This document shows, one piece after another, positions 8,989 to 17,568 of a DNA stretch of 49,803 bases. Made by a program: the position numbers and the translations under genes. Below the pieces are notes generated by a model. That model was given only the letters and a program-made list of their open reading frames with translations. It did not search any database and was not told the DNA's origin. This DNA is from an uncultured Brachyspira sp. (lineage in GTDB: Bacteria; Spirochaetota; Brachyspiria; Brachyspirales; Brachyspiraceae), in contig NZ_CALXRM010000020.1 of the NCBI RefSeq assembly GCF_944390845.1, positions 1 to 49,803 on the forward strand. The letters run 5' to 3'. Position 1 is the stretch's first letter, and each line of letters opens with the position of its first letter.

Positions 8989-10797
8989 TTAAGAGTTAAG
9001 TTTAAAATACTCAAGTTCAGAATATAAATTATTAGTACCAGCTACAACTTCTTTTCCAAGTATAGAACTTTCATTAACAAGTTCAGCATTTTCCTGAGTG
9101 ATGCTATTTAATTCATTCATAGCTATATTAATTTGCTTAACACTTTCTTCTTCTTCTGAAGCAGCTTCATATATTTTTACAAGTATATCAGAAACATCTT
9201 TAGCAGACTTTTCTATCTCCAAAAGTATATCCAAAGAACGTTTAACAGACTCATCTCCTACCTGTATCTTAGCAACAGTTGTTTCTATAATGTCTGTAAT
9301 ATTTCCTGCTGCCTCATTAACATTCTGTGCCAAAGCTCTAATTTCAGAAGCAACAACAGCAAATCCCCTTCCCTGTTCTCCTGCACGTGCTGCCTCAACT
9401 GCTGCATTAAGTGCCAATATGTTAGTTTGAAATGCTATAGACTGTATCAATTTTGTAATATTAGATATTTCCTTACTTGATTCTGATATCTCTATCATAT
9501 TATTAGATATTTCACCAACAGCAGATACACCATGCTGAGTTGATTCCGTAACTTTAGAACTCATATTCTTAGCTTCATAAGAATTCTTTGATGTATTGGA
9601 TATTGCTGATAGTAAATTTTCTATAGAACCTGTAATTTCTTCAACAGCTGCTGCCTGAGATGATGTTCTATCAGATAAATCATCTATACCGCCTGATATT
9701 TTTTCAGAAGAATTATTAATTACAGATATATTACTTTTCAATTCAGCAACTATATTATGCATTATAAGCTGCATATCATTAATAGAATTAGATAATACGC
9801 CAGCTACATCTTTTCTCTTTAAATCATTTTCATCAAATTTACTGTCAAATCTGCCATCTTGTATCAATTTCATTATATCAATAGCATGATATAAATTCTT
9901 AGATAAAGGTATAACTATTCTTGCTACTAATAAACATTCCAATATTATAAGAAGTACAATACATAGGAACAAATACAGCATTAAAAATGTAAATTGAGAA
10001 TAGAAAGGCTTAGCACTTCCTTTAAATACCAATAACCAAGGAGCATTATCAGTTTTTTGAATAGAATACCATTCATCACCAACAATATCTAAATCTCCAA
10101 TATGAGATGATAAATTATTTTTGAAATCAGCAAATATTTCATAAGTAAATAAATTATTTTTTTCATTTAAGATGTAATCCTCATTATCATGAGTCATAAA
10201 TATACCATCTTCAGAAACAATATAAACTTCTTCTTTAAAATTTTTCTTTAAACTTTCAGCTATACTATTAATATTGGCAAAATCTATTGCACAAACACCT
10301 TTTAAAGCTCCATTAGTATAAACTGATTTACCAAATGTTACTGTAAGTTTCTTAACAGCGAAATCAATATATGGAGCACTAATCATTATGCCATTGGTCG
10401 CTACAGAATCTTTATACCAATCTCTGGAGGTTTGATCATAAGTTAAAGGATAAACTTCTAAAGTGTTCATAAAAACACCACCTTGCGGATAAGGAAGGCT
10501 TCCTCCAAAATAAACATTTAAATATCCGGAATTTAGCTTTTGTACATTGGTTAAAAAATTACCAAATTCTACCCAACTAGGATTGGATTCCAGATAAGCT
10601 CCCATAACATATATTGTATTTTTGAGTTCCTCAACATACCCTTCTGTTCTTGTTTTAGCTTCTAATGTTTTAAGATATCTTTCATTTAAAAACCTATCCC
10701 TATATATAGGTCTGTAAACAAAAGATATTACAATAAAAAGTATCATTAGAAGTATTATAAAAGGCGCCAAGAATTTGATCATTAGCATGTTTTTCAT
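8989..10797 (-). CDS. Methyl-accepting chemotaxis protein with an amino-acid-type dCache sensor
   Basis: The 602-residue receptor has an N-terminal membrane helix (about 7-29), a large extracytoplasmic double-Cache domain (about 35-265), a second helix (about 272-294), a HAMP-like linker and a long signalling coiled coil. The coil has the universal hairpin tip ([20 protein letters not shown]). The Cache domain shows YDQTSRDWY followed by SAPYID and a later Asp in GVCAIDF. This matches the published amino-acid-binding dCache pattern (Y-x4-R-x-W-Y, Y, D), so an amino acid ligand is likely. There is no CheR/CheB-binding pentapeptide; the C terminus is YFKLNS. It stands alone, with no chemotaxis genes next to it. 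Confidence 0.93.
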   Translation of the reverse strand: MKNMLMIKFLAPFIILLMILFIVISFVYRPIYRDRFLNERYLKTLEAKTRTEGYVEELKNTIYVMGAYLESNPSWVEFGNFLTNVQKLNSGYLNVYFGGSLPYPQGGVFMNTLEVYPLTYDQTSRDWYKDSVATNGIMISAPYIDFAVKKLTVTFGKSVYTNGALKGVCAIDFANINSIAESLKKNFKEEVYIVSEDGIFMTHDNEDYILNEKNNLFTYEIFADFKNNLSSHIGDLDIVGDEWYSIQKTDNAPWLLVFKGSAKPFYSQFTFLMLYLFLCIVLLIILECLLVARIVIPLSKNLYHAIDIMKLIQDGRFDSKFDENDLKRKDVAGVLSNSINDMQLIMHNIVAELKSNISVINNSSEKISGGIDDLSDRTSSQAAAVEEITGSIENLLSAISNTSKNSYEAKNMSSKVTESTQHGVSAVGEISNNMIEISESSKEISNITKLIQSIAFQTNILALNAAVEAARAGEQGRGFAVVASEIRALAQNVNEAAGNITDIIETTVAKIQVGDESVKRSLDILLEIEKSAKDVSDILVKIYEAASEEEESVKQINIAMNELNSITQENAELVNESSILGKEVVAGTNNLYSELEYFKLNS

Positions 10798-10926
10798 AGT
10801 AAAACCCCATATATAAAATTAAAATAAAAGAACTTATATTTTAAATAATAAACATTATAAAAATAAAGTCAAAAATAATTATAATTTTTTTTATAAAAAT
10901 CTATAAAAAGTTATATATCGGTATAT

Positions 10927-11823
10927 TTACATACTAATTTGTGCTATTATTCTGATATTTTCACCGTAAGACCATATATTATTGTTATCATAATACTCTA
11001 TAAATGTAGATTTCGGCACAATAAATGTTTTAAAACCAAACAGACCAAAAGAAAATAAATTAGAAACACTTGGCAAACTACCCTCTAAAATATTGGCTCT
11101 CAAACTTTCATTTTTATTAGATACAGAATAATTACTGTATACACATTCTATAATATTTAATTTTGAAGATTCTACAAACATCTTCAAATTTGACATGTTA
11201 AAATTAACGATATGTTCTGTAGATAAATATCTAATTAACATTTCATGACTGCATTGATCAATCATAGGAGAATTCGGAACTTCTATATATATGTATCCAT
11301 TTTCATTGAGCATACCTTTTATTTTTAATAAAACATTTTTTGCATCTTTAAAATGCTCAATAACATGCGAAAGAATTATAATATCATATTTATTTTTACT
11401 TTCTAAGAAGTTAGGCTTCAAATCAATATCATATTTATTTTTAGCATAAGCTCTGGCATTATCATTAAGTTCATATCCATAAACATCGCAATTATTTTTC
11501 TTGAATATGCTCAATAATAAACCGTCAAAAGCACCTATTTCACATACTTTTTTATTTTTACAGTCTATATGCTTATTAATAAAATTAAATTGAGATAGGC
11601 TTCTAGCATAACGCATTTTGCTTTTAGCCATCTCAAATAATTTATTTTTTATATTATTATGATATTCATTTTTATATAAAAGGTATATTTCTTCATCTGT
11701 AGGCAATTCTATAAAATATAATTTACAGTTATTACACTGATAAACTTTTTTATCATTTTGCCATACATTTTTTATGATGCCGACTTCAGTATAATTTTCG
11801 CTTCCGCAAACCTCACATTGCAT
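10927..11823 (-). CDS. SAM-dependent methyltransferase with N-terminal zinc ribbon
   Basis: The 298-residue protein opens with a zinc-ribbon-like pair of Cys motifs (CEVC at 3-6, CNNC near 30). It then has a class I methyltransferase core: the SAM-binding motif I as VCEIGAFDG, an acidic residue after YGYEL, then ILSHVIEHFKD and LNENGYIYIEVPN. This type 11/23 architecture often acts on sugars, lipids or other small molecules, and the substrate cannot be read here. It begins 11 bp after the nusA stop and is probably the last gene of the rimP-nusA operon. That position is suggestive of an RNA or translation role but not proof. Confidence 0.75.
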   Translation of the reverse strand: MQCEVCGSENYTEVGIIKNVWQNDKKVYQCNNCKLYFIELPTDEEIYLLYKNEYHNNIKNKLFEMAKSKMRYARSLSQFNFINKHIDCKNKKVCEIGAFDGLLLSIFKKNNCDVYGYELNDNARAYAKNKYDIDLKPNFLESKNKYDIIILSHVIEHFKDAKNVLLKIKGMLNENGYIYIEVPNSPMIDQCSHEMLIRYLSTEHIVNFNMSNLKMFVESSKLNIIECVYSNYSVSNKNESLRANILEGSLPSVSNLFSFGLFGFKTFIVPKSTFIEYYDNNNIWSYGENIRIIAQISM

Positions 11824-11834
11824 ATATAACTCAA

Positions 11835-13322
11835 TTATTCAAAAGAAAGCTCTATTCCGCATTTAGGACATTTAGTCATACCCTCTGTAATGCTTGATCC
11901 GCAGTTAGGACATTCATAAACTTCTATTTCTTCAACAACTTCCTCTGAAGTAGTTTCATAATCATCTTCGCCTTCAACTATTTCAACAACATCTTTCATT
12001 ACAAGCATCAAATTATCAACTGTATCTTTATCAAGGTTAGTTTTTTCCATAATCTCTTCAGATGATAAATTGTATAATTCTTCGATAGAATTAATGTTAT
12101 TTTCAATAAGAGTTTTAATGATAGATTCTTCAACACCTTGTAAAGAATAAAGGTTGCTTTCAAATACTTCTGCCACTTCTGTTTCTTCTGCTGTAGCTTC
12201 TGTTTCTTCTGCTGTATCAGAGAATATTTGATTTAATGGAACTATATCTTTCAACAATTCTGGATTTTCTTTAATATCTGTTTCTGTTTTAATATCAAAA
12301 TAATATCCTGTAAGCTGTGAAGCAAGTTTAACATTGTATCCGCTCTTACCAAGTGCTAAAGAAAGCTGCTCATCTGGTATTATTATCATAGCTTCTTTCT
12401 TTTCCGGATCTGTAATAATAATTCTTATAGGTTTAGCAGGTGTTATAGCCTCAGCAATATATTCCCTAATATCTTTAGACCATTTTACAACGTCTATTTT
12501 CTCGCCTTCAATTTCTTTGATTATTGATTGTATACGTATACCTTTTTGACCTATACATGCACCTATAGGATCAACTTCAGGTTTATTTGATACAACAGCC
12601 ACTTTGATTTTTAATCCCGGCTGTCTTACAACATTTTTTATTTCTATTGTACCGTCAGCTATTTCCGGTATCTCTAATTCAAAAAGTTTTTTAATAAAAT
12701 CAGCTTTTGTTCTAGTTAATAATATTTTAGTTGGAAGCTCTTTACCTTTATCATCTTTTCCGCCCTGAACTTTATATATATAAGCTCTTATTCTGTCGCC
12801 AACTGCATAATGTTCTCTAGGAGATTGGTCTTTTTTCTGTAATTCACCTTCTGTTTTACCTAAATTCACATAAATAGTGCCTTTATGTTCTCTTTGGAAA
12901 TATCCATTTACTAACTGATTTTCTCTTCTTTTAAATTCATTATATATAAGATTTTTTTCAAGATCTGATATTTTTTGGAAGAATGTAGTTTTAGCTACCA
13001 TACTTTCTATTCTTCCGAAAGCTTCTACTTGATCTACAAGTATCAAAACTTCATCGCCTAAATTGATATCCTGATCCAATTTTTTAGCTTCTACTAGAGA
13101 TATTTCTTTATTTTTATCTCTAACTTCTTCTACAACGTTAGCTCCCTTATATACAGTAGGATTATTTTTATTATCAAAATGAATATGAAAATTTATATCA
13201 TTGCCATATTTCTTTTTTAAAGCCAAAACCATAGTAGATTCTATAACTTCTTTCAAAAGATCTACACTAATATCCTTTTCATCAGAAAGTTGCTGTAAAT
13301 AAGTTCCAACGTTTTCAAACAT
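11835..13322 (-). CDS. nusA: Transcription termination/antitermination factor NusA, with extra C-terminal zinc ribbon
   Basis: NusA binds RNA polymerase and nascent RNA and controls pausing, termination and antitermination. The 495-residue protein has the N-terminal polymerase-binding domain (about 1-125), an S1 domain (about 135-200), and tandem KH domains with DPIGACIGQKGIRIQ and LALGKSGYNVKLAS. An acidic linker with two copies of a TAEETE repeat and one helix-hairpin-helix unit (about 390-440) follow. The last 25 residues contain CPNC and CPKC, a zinc ribbon that standard NusA proteins lack. It sits downstream of rimP, 39 bp apart, the classic order. Core assignment is secure; the tail is unusual. 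Confidence 0.96.
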   Translation of the reverse strand: MFENVGTYLQQLSDEKDISVDLLKEVIESTMVLALKKKYGNDINFHIHFDNKNNPTVYKGANVVEEVRDKNKEISLVEAKKLDQDINLGDEVLILVDQVEAFGRIESMVAKTTFFQKISDLEKNLIYNEFKRRENQLVNGYFQREHKGTIYVNLGKTEGELQKKDQSPREHYAVGDRIRAYIYKVQGGKDDKGKELPTKILLTRTKADFIKKLFELEIPEIADGTIEIKNVVRQPGLKIKVAVVSNKPEVDPIGACIGQKGIRIQSIIKEIEGEKIDVVKWSKDIREYIAEAITPAKPIRIIITDPEKKEAMIIIPDEQLSLALGKSGYNVKLASQLTGYYFDIKTETDIKENPELLKDIVPLNQIFSDTAEETEATAEETEVAEVFESNLYSLQGVEESIIKTLIENNINSIEELYNLSSEEIMEKTNLDKDTVDNLMLVMKDVVEIVEGEDDYETTSEEVVEEIEVYECPNCGSSITEGMTKCPKCGIELSFE

Positions 13323-13361
13323 TTTAATTCTCCATTTTTTATTTTGTATATATAATAAATA

Positions 13362-13937
13362 TTAACAATTTAATCTTGCTTTTATGATATCATTTTTTAA
13401 TATTTTGATATTTTTTTCATTAGTAATATTTTCTTCATCAATAACGCTAATTACAATATAATCATCTTTAGCTTCTTTTAATACGGCATAATCAGTAACA
13501 AAATCTTCACCATTTCTATATTTTATTTTTATAGGCATATCTTCAAATAATTCATATCTGCTGTCAAATTTCCATCTAAAACCAGCACTTGATACAGTAA
13601 TAGTATAATCTCCTTCATCATAACCATTGGATTTTATACATTCCTGAATTATTCTTGTAGTTTCTATACAATGAGTATGTGAAACGCTTTCTTTCTTTTT
13701 AAATATAACACCATATACTTTTTTATTGTCTGAAATATTTCTTACCTTCAAATCCAATAAATATATGCCTTTATTTTCCAATATATCTTTTATACCATCA
13801 AATAACAAGTTTTCATCAATAATATTATCATCTGTCTTTTTATTTAATTTTTCTTTTTTTGGAAATTTCTTTTTTTTAGGCTCTCTGCCGTATTCTTTCT
13901 GTTTTTGAGGTTTTATTTTATTATTCTTATTACTCAT
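13362..13937 (-). CDS. rimP: Ribosome maturation factor RimP with basic N-terminal extension
   Basis: RimP assists 30S subunit maturation. The 191-residue protein is longer than the usual 150 because of a Lys-rich, low-complexity N-terminal extension of about 40 residues (KKKKFPKKEKLNKK). The core has the RimP features: YLLDLKVRN, then CIETTRIIQECI, TITVSSAGF (the SSPG-like region) and the C-terminal Sm-like part (DDYIVISV). It is the first gene of rimP-nusA-methyltransferase. No good ribosome binding site lies just before this ATG, so translation might start at a later codon or be leaderless-like after processing; the basic extension should be treated with some caution. Confidence 0.85.
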   Translation of the reverse strand: MSNKNNKIKPQKQKEYGREPKKKKFPKKEKLNKKTDDNIIDENLLFDGIKDILENKGIYLLDLKVRNISDNKKVYGVIFKKKESVSHTHCIETTRIIQECIKSNGYDEGDYTITVSSAGFRWKFDSRYELFEDMPIKIKYRNGEDFVTDYAVLKEAKDDYIVISVIDEENITNEKNIKILKNDIIKARLNC

Positions 13938-13975
13938 ATAAAAACTGTTATTATTTAATGTATTTTCCTCTATAT

Positions 13976-14033
13976 AAAAAAAGAGTGTCGGTCTCTCTCA
14001 AATGAAAGAAAACCAACGCCCTTCATTACAAAT
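13976..14033 (-). promoter_or_regulatory. Terminator-like attenuator in the rimP-nusA leader
   Basis: On the minus strand GTTGGTTTTCTTTC pairs with GAGAGAGACCGAC around an ATTT loop. The stem extends by further pairs (AAGGG with CTCTT) and is followed by seven T (13976-13982). It lies about 12 bp downstream of a good promoter and about 40 bp before rimP. No minus-strand gene lies upstream that it could terminate, so its natural reading is an attenuator of its own operon. The plus-strand side has no T run. Confidence 0.65.
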
Positions 14034-14051
14034 ATTTTCGGAAGTATAATT

Positions 14052-14079
14052 ATTGTACAGTACTAAGGAAATTTGTCAA
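14052..14079 (-). promoter_or_regulatory. Sigma-70 promoter of the rimP-nusA operon
   Basis: On the minus strand TTGACA (14074-14079) and TACAAT (14052-14057) are separated by 16 bp. Transcription would start near 14045, just before the leader hairpin. Confidence 0.75.
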
Positions 14080-14194
14080 GTACTTCAATAAATTTATTAT
14101 TATGTTAATGTGATTTTCTTGACTTTTATTATTTTCTATATTATCCTTTGAAAGTAAATAGATATTTTAGGGAAATTGTGTATAGATTAGAGAT

Positions 14195-15721
14195 ATGCTG
14201 TTTTATATATTAACGATTATATTTTTTTTGTATGTTGTATCAATAGCAATAAAAATGCTGCTTGAAAATAGGCCGCCTTATTCTTTTATTGCTTGGCTTA
14301 CGGTTCTAGTATTCTTGCCTTATGTAGGAGTAATATTTTATATATTTTTAGGAATGGACTGGAAAAAATCTAAAAGGAAAATATCAGCAAAACTTCCTGA
14401 AGATATGATCAAGAAACATTTCTCATCGCTTTTAAAAACCCAAATTAAAATACTTGATGATATGAAAGGAAATTATGAAAAAAATATCAATTTAGTAAAG
14501 CTTGCAATTAAAAGCGGTTATTCTTTAATTACTGTACAAAATGAAGTTTCCATATTTGATGACGGCGAAGAGCTTTTTAATGCTATGATACAGGATTTAA
14601 AATTAGCAGAAAAAACAATACACATGGAATATTTTATATGGAGAAGCGATAAATTAGGTGAAAGAATAAAAGATGTACTCATAAAAAAGGCTGATCAGGG
14701 AGTAGAAATAAGATTAATATTTGACGGAGTTGGTTCTTTAAAAAGAATAAGCCATAAATACAAAAAAGAATTAAAAGCACATGGAATAAAATTTTTATAT
14801 TATCATGATCCTTTCTCTATATTATGGACTAGATTCGTTAATTATAGAAATCACAGAAAAATAGTAGTTGTTGATGGAGTAGTTTCATATATGGGAGGAA
14901 TGAATCTAGGACAGGAATATATAGACGGAGGAAAACGTTTTGAATCTTGGAAAGATGTTCATATGAGAATAGTTGGGGATTCCTGTAATCTTATACAGAA
15001 TGTATTTGTATGTGATTGGTATAATGCCGGAGGAAGAGATTTAGACGTATTTGATGCAAAAGAAAACAAACACAGACATTCAAGAAAAATAAAATTTGCC
15101 AATAAAGATTTAAACGAGGAAAAACTTTCCATAATAAGGAAAGATTTATTCCCTTTGGCAACAACTGATAAATTCCTTCCTGTTCAAATAATAACTTCAG
15201 GCCCTGATTCAAATTGGGACAGCATACAAAAAGTATATTCTAAAATGATAGAAGAAGCAAAAGAAACTATTTATATAGAAAGCCCTTATTTTGTGCCGGA
15301 TGATGCTTTTTTAATTGCATTAGAGAATGCTGCTTTATCTGAAGTTAATGTCAATTTAATGATTACAGGAAAACCTGATAAATTAGTAGCTTGGTGGGTT
15401 GCTCAAACATATTTTGAAACTTTGCTCAAAGCTGGAGTTAATATATATTTATATGAAAAAGGATTCCTACATAGTAAATTCTGTGTTATGGATGGAAGAA
15501 TAGTGTCTTGCGGTACTTGTAATATGGATATAAGAAGCTTTTATTTACATTATGAGATGAATGCGGTTATATATGATGCAGATACAGCTAAAAAATTTGA
15601 GGATATGTTCAAAAAAGATATGATGAACTCTCATAAAATAACATTAGAAGAATATTCTAAACAGCCTGCACTTGTAAGACTTAGAAACTCAGCTTGCAGA
15701 ATAATAGCACCAGTCCTTTAA
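14195..15721 (+). CDS. cls: Cardiolipin synthase
   Basis: The enzyme condenses two phosphatidylglycerol molecules to cardiolipin and glycerol at the inner membrane. The 508-residue protein has two N-terminal membrane helices (about 2-20 and 30-53, with the typical RPPYSFIAWL between them). It then has two phospholipase D (HKD) motifs, NHRKIVVVDG with GGMN downstream and LHSKFCVMDG with GTCNMD downstream. Length and order are those of bacterial Cls. It is the first of three closely packed plus-strand genes (33 bp to the next). The upstream divergent gap also holds the rimP promoter. Confidence 0.95.
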   Translation: MLFYILTIIFFLYVVSIAIKMLLENRPPYSFIAWLTVLVFLPYVGVIFYIFLGMDWKKSKRKISAKLPEDMIKKHFSSLLKTQIKILDDMKGNYEKNINLVKLAIKSGYSLITVQNEVSIFDDGEELFNAMIQDLKLAEKTIHMEYFIWRSDKLGERIKDVLIKKADQGVEIRLIFDGVGSLKRISHKYKKELKAHGIKFLYYHDPFSILWTRFVNYRNHRKIVVVDGVVSYMGGMNLGQEYIDGGKRFESWKDVHMRIVGDSCNLIQNVFVCDWYNAGGRDLDVFDAKENKHRHSRKIKFANKDLNEEKLSIIRKDLFPLATTDKFLPVQIITSGPDSNWDSIQKVYSKMIEEAKETIYIESPYFVPDDAFLIALENAALSEVNVNLMITGKPDKLVAWWVAQTYFETLLKAGVNIYLYEKGFLHSKFCVMDGRIVSCGTCNMDIRSFYLHYEMNAVIYDADTAKKFEDMFKKDMMNSHKITLEEYSKQPALVRLRNSACRIIAPVL

Positions 15722-15754
15722 TCATTATTTAAATAAAATTTTTAGGTAAAAATT

Positions 15755-16717
15755 ATGAGAAATATAAAAATATCTGAATTAGATAATCAAAGTCTCTTTG
15801 ATTTAGGACTTTCAAAAGAGAGTCTGACTTTATTTGTAGATGATATAGGTATACCAAAAGAAAATATACCAACTCTTAATGAAATATTAAGAACTAGAAG
15901 CGATTTCTTCTTAAATATATCATCTGACAGAAATGAATCTTATAAAAATAATGTGATGGGAAATGATTTATTAATGGTTTTGCCGGATATTCAAAATCTA
16001 ATATATCATGCATCATTAAAAAAACCTTTAAAAAGCGTTAATATATTTGCAAGACTAATAAATTTAAAAAGTCTTCATTTATATGGTGATTTATTGAAAG
16101 ATATGGAATTAAAACCTCTTGATAATATAGAAAATTTAGAGAGTGTATATATAGAAAATGGATTAACATTAAGACAAGATGTTTATTTGGCAGCAAGACC
16201 AACTATAAAGGAAATAGGTGCTGGTACATTCAGAATGGAATCATTTGACAAGAATCCTAATTTGAAAAAAATAGCTATTCTTTCCGGCGTATCGCATGAA
16301 GAAGAAATGCCTAAAAAACTTCCTTGTATAGAGGAATTATATATAGAAAAAGGTAAAAATATAAGATCTTTTAACTTTTTATCCAATATGAAAACTCTTA
16401 AATCATTAGAACTTAATAATATACCAGCAATGACAGAATTACCTAACTTTGATAATTTAGAAGAATTAGAAAAAGTAAGACTTACCAATTTAAGAAATCT
16501 TGAAAATATGGATTCAATATTAAATCATGCTAGAATAAGAAGACTTATATTAGAAAATATAAAATGCTTTAATATTGATATGCTTTCAAAAGAAACTGCT
16601 CCTCGATTAAAATATGTTACAGTAATAACTGATGATAAAATGTGGGATAAAAAAATAAAAAAATCATTGGAAGAGCGAGGATATAAAGAGGCTATAGAAA
16701 CTTCAAATGATAATTAA
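15755..16717 (+). CDS. Leucine-rich-repeat-like protein
   Basis: The 320-residue product has no signal peptide, so it is probably cytoplasmic. From about residue 95 to 300 it contains irregular repeats of the LxxLxLxxL type (for example LKSLHLYGDL, LKSLELNNIP, LEKVRLTNLRNL, IRRLILENIK), which suggests a leucine-rich-repeat solenoid used for protein binding. The first 90 residues are a helical cap. It sits between cls and an amidase gene, overlapping the latter by 11 bp. Binding partner and role are unknown. Confidence 0.65.
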   Translation: MRNIKISELDNQSLFDLGLSKESLTLFVDDIGIPKENIPTLNEILRTRSDFFLNISSDRNESYKNNVMGNDLLMVLPDIQNLIYHASLKKPLKSVNIFARLINLKSLHLYGDLLKDMELKPLDNIENLESVYIENGLTLRQDVYLAARPTIKEIGAGTFRMESFDKNPNLKKIAILSGVSHEEEMPKKLPCIEELYIEKGKNIRSFNFLSNMKTLKSLELNNIPAMTELPNFDNLEELEKVRLTNLRNLENMDSILNHARIRRLILENIKCFNIDMLSKETAPRLKYVTVITDDKMWDKKIKKSLEERGYKEAIETSNDN

Positions 16718-17507
16718 TGCCATTGAATTTGATGTACAAAAAGACAAATATAAAAATTTAGAAATAATAAATAATTTTGTACAAGAAATAAATAATAAAT
16801 ACAAATCCGATTTAATAGTATTGCCTGAATTATCATCTAGTGGATATTTATTTGAAGATAGAGAAGAAGTTAAAAAAATATCTGAAAATATAGAAGATGG
16901 TATATTTATAAATAATTTAGTAACAATATCAAAGGAAAATAATACTTCTATAATTGCAGGTTTTCCTGAAAATTTTCAAGATAAAATTTATAATTCAGCC
17001 ATAATAATAGAAAAAGGTAATATTAAAGGTGTATACAGAAAAATACATTTATCCGATTTTGAAAAAAATTTCTTTGACTCTGGAGATATAAATAACGCTG
17101 ATTTAATTTTTAATATTAATGGCGTTAATATATCAGTACAAATATGCTTTGATTTATGGTTTACTGAGATATCAAGAAAACAAATATTGAATGGAAGTAA
17201 TTTAATATGTGTACTTGGTAATTTTGGTTCATCTACAACATTTGAAATAGCAAGAATCAGAGCAATAGAAAATTTAACTCCTATTGTATTATGCAATCGT
17301 ATAGGAATAGAAAAAAATTCTATTATGGAAGCTGATTTTATAGGAAAAAGTTTTATATGCGATGAAAAAGGAAATTTTTTAAGCGATATAGAAAATGATA
17401 ATAAAATAAACAAATATATAAGTGCCGATTTAGAAATAAAAACAAAAAGACAAAATATAATATGTTCTGATTTTATGAAAGAAATACAAAGACATTATAA
17501 AATTTAA
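16707..17507 (+). CDS. Carbon-nitrogen hydrolase (nitrilase/omega-amidase family)
   Basis: The 266-residue protein is a nitrilase-superfamily amidase with the full Glu-Lys-Cys triad: Glu41 in LPELSSSGY, Lys112 in YRKIHL and Cys147 in QICFDLWF. These proteins hydrolyse carboxylic amides such as deaminated glutamine, other omega-amides or carbamoyl compounds. The short single-domain form and the CFDLWF context fit omega-amidase or a generic amidase more than a true nitrilase. It overlaps the repeat-protein gene by 11 bp, so the two are translationally coupled, and it ends the cls unit. The substrate cannot be inferred. Confidence 0.85.
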   Translation: MIINAIEFDVQKDKYKNLEIINNFVQEINNKYKSDLIVLPELSSSGYLFEDREEVKKISENIEDGIFINNLVTISKENNTSIIAGFPENFQDKIYNSAIIIEKGNIKGVYRKIHLSDFEKNFFDSGDINNADLIFNINGVNISVQICFDLWFTEISRKQILNGSNLICVLGNFGSSTTFEIARIRAIENLTPIVLCNRIGIEKNSIMEADFIGKSFICDEKGNFLSDIENDNKINKYISADLEIKTKRQNIICSDFMKEIQRHYKI

Positions 17508-17514
17508 ATAAAAA

Positions 17515-17555
17515 AATAATGAGCCTAATTTATATAATCAAGCTCATTATTCTCT
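17515..17555. terminator. Bidirectional terminator between amidase and chemoreceptor genes
   Basis: AATAATGAGC (17515-17524) and GCTCATTATT (17542-17551) form a 10-bp stem between two convergent genes, with A-rich and T-rich flanks. Confidence 0.75.
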
Positions 17556-17568
17556 ATATTATATAATT

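Noticed and set aside
14110-14160. cls promoter TTGACT with TATTAT
   Set aside because: The spacing is only 14 bp, too short for a normal sigma-70 promoter.
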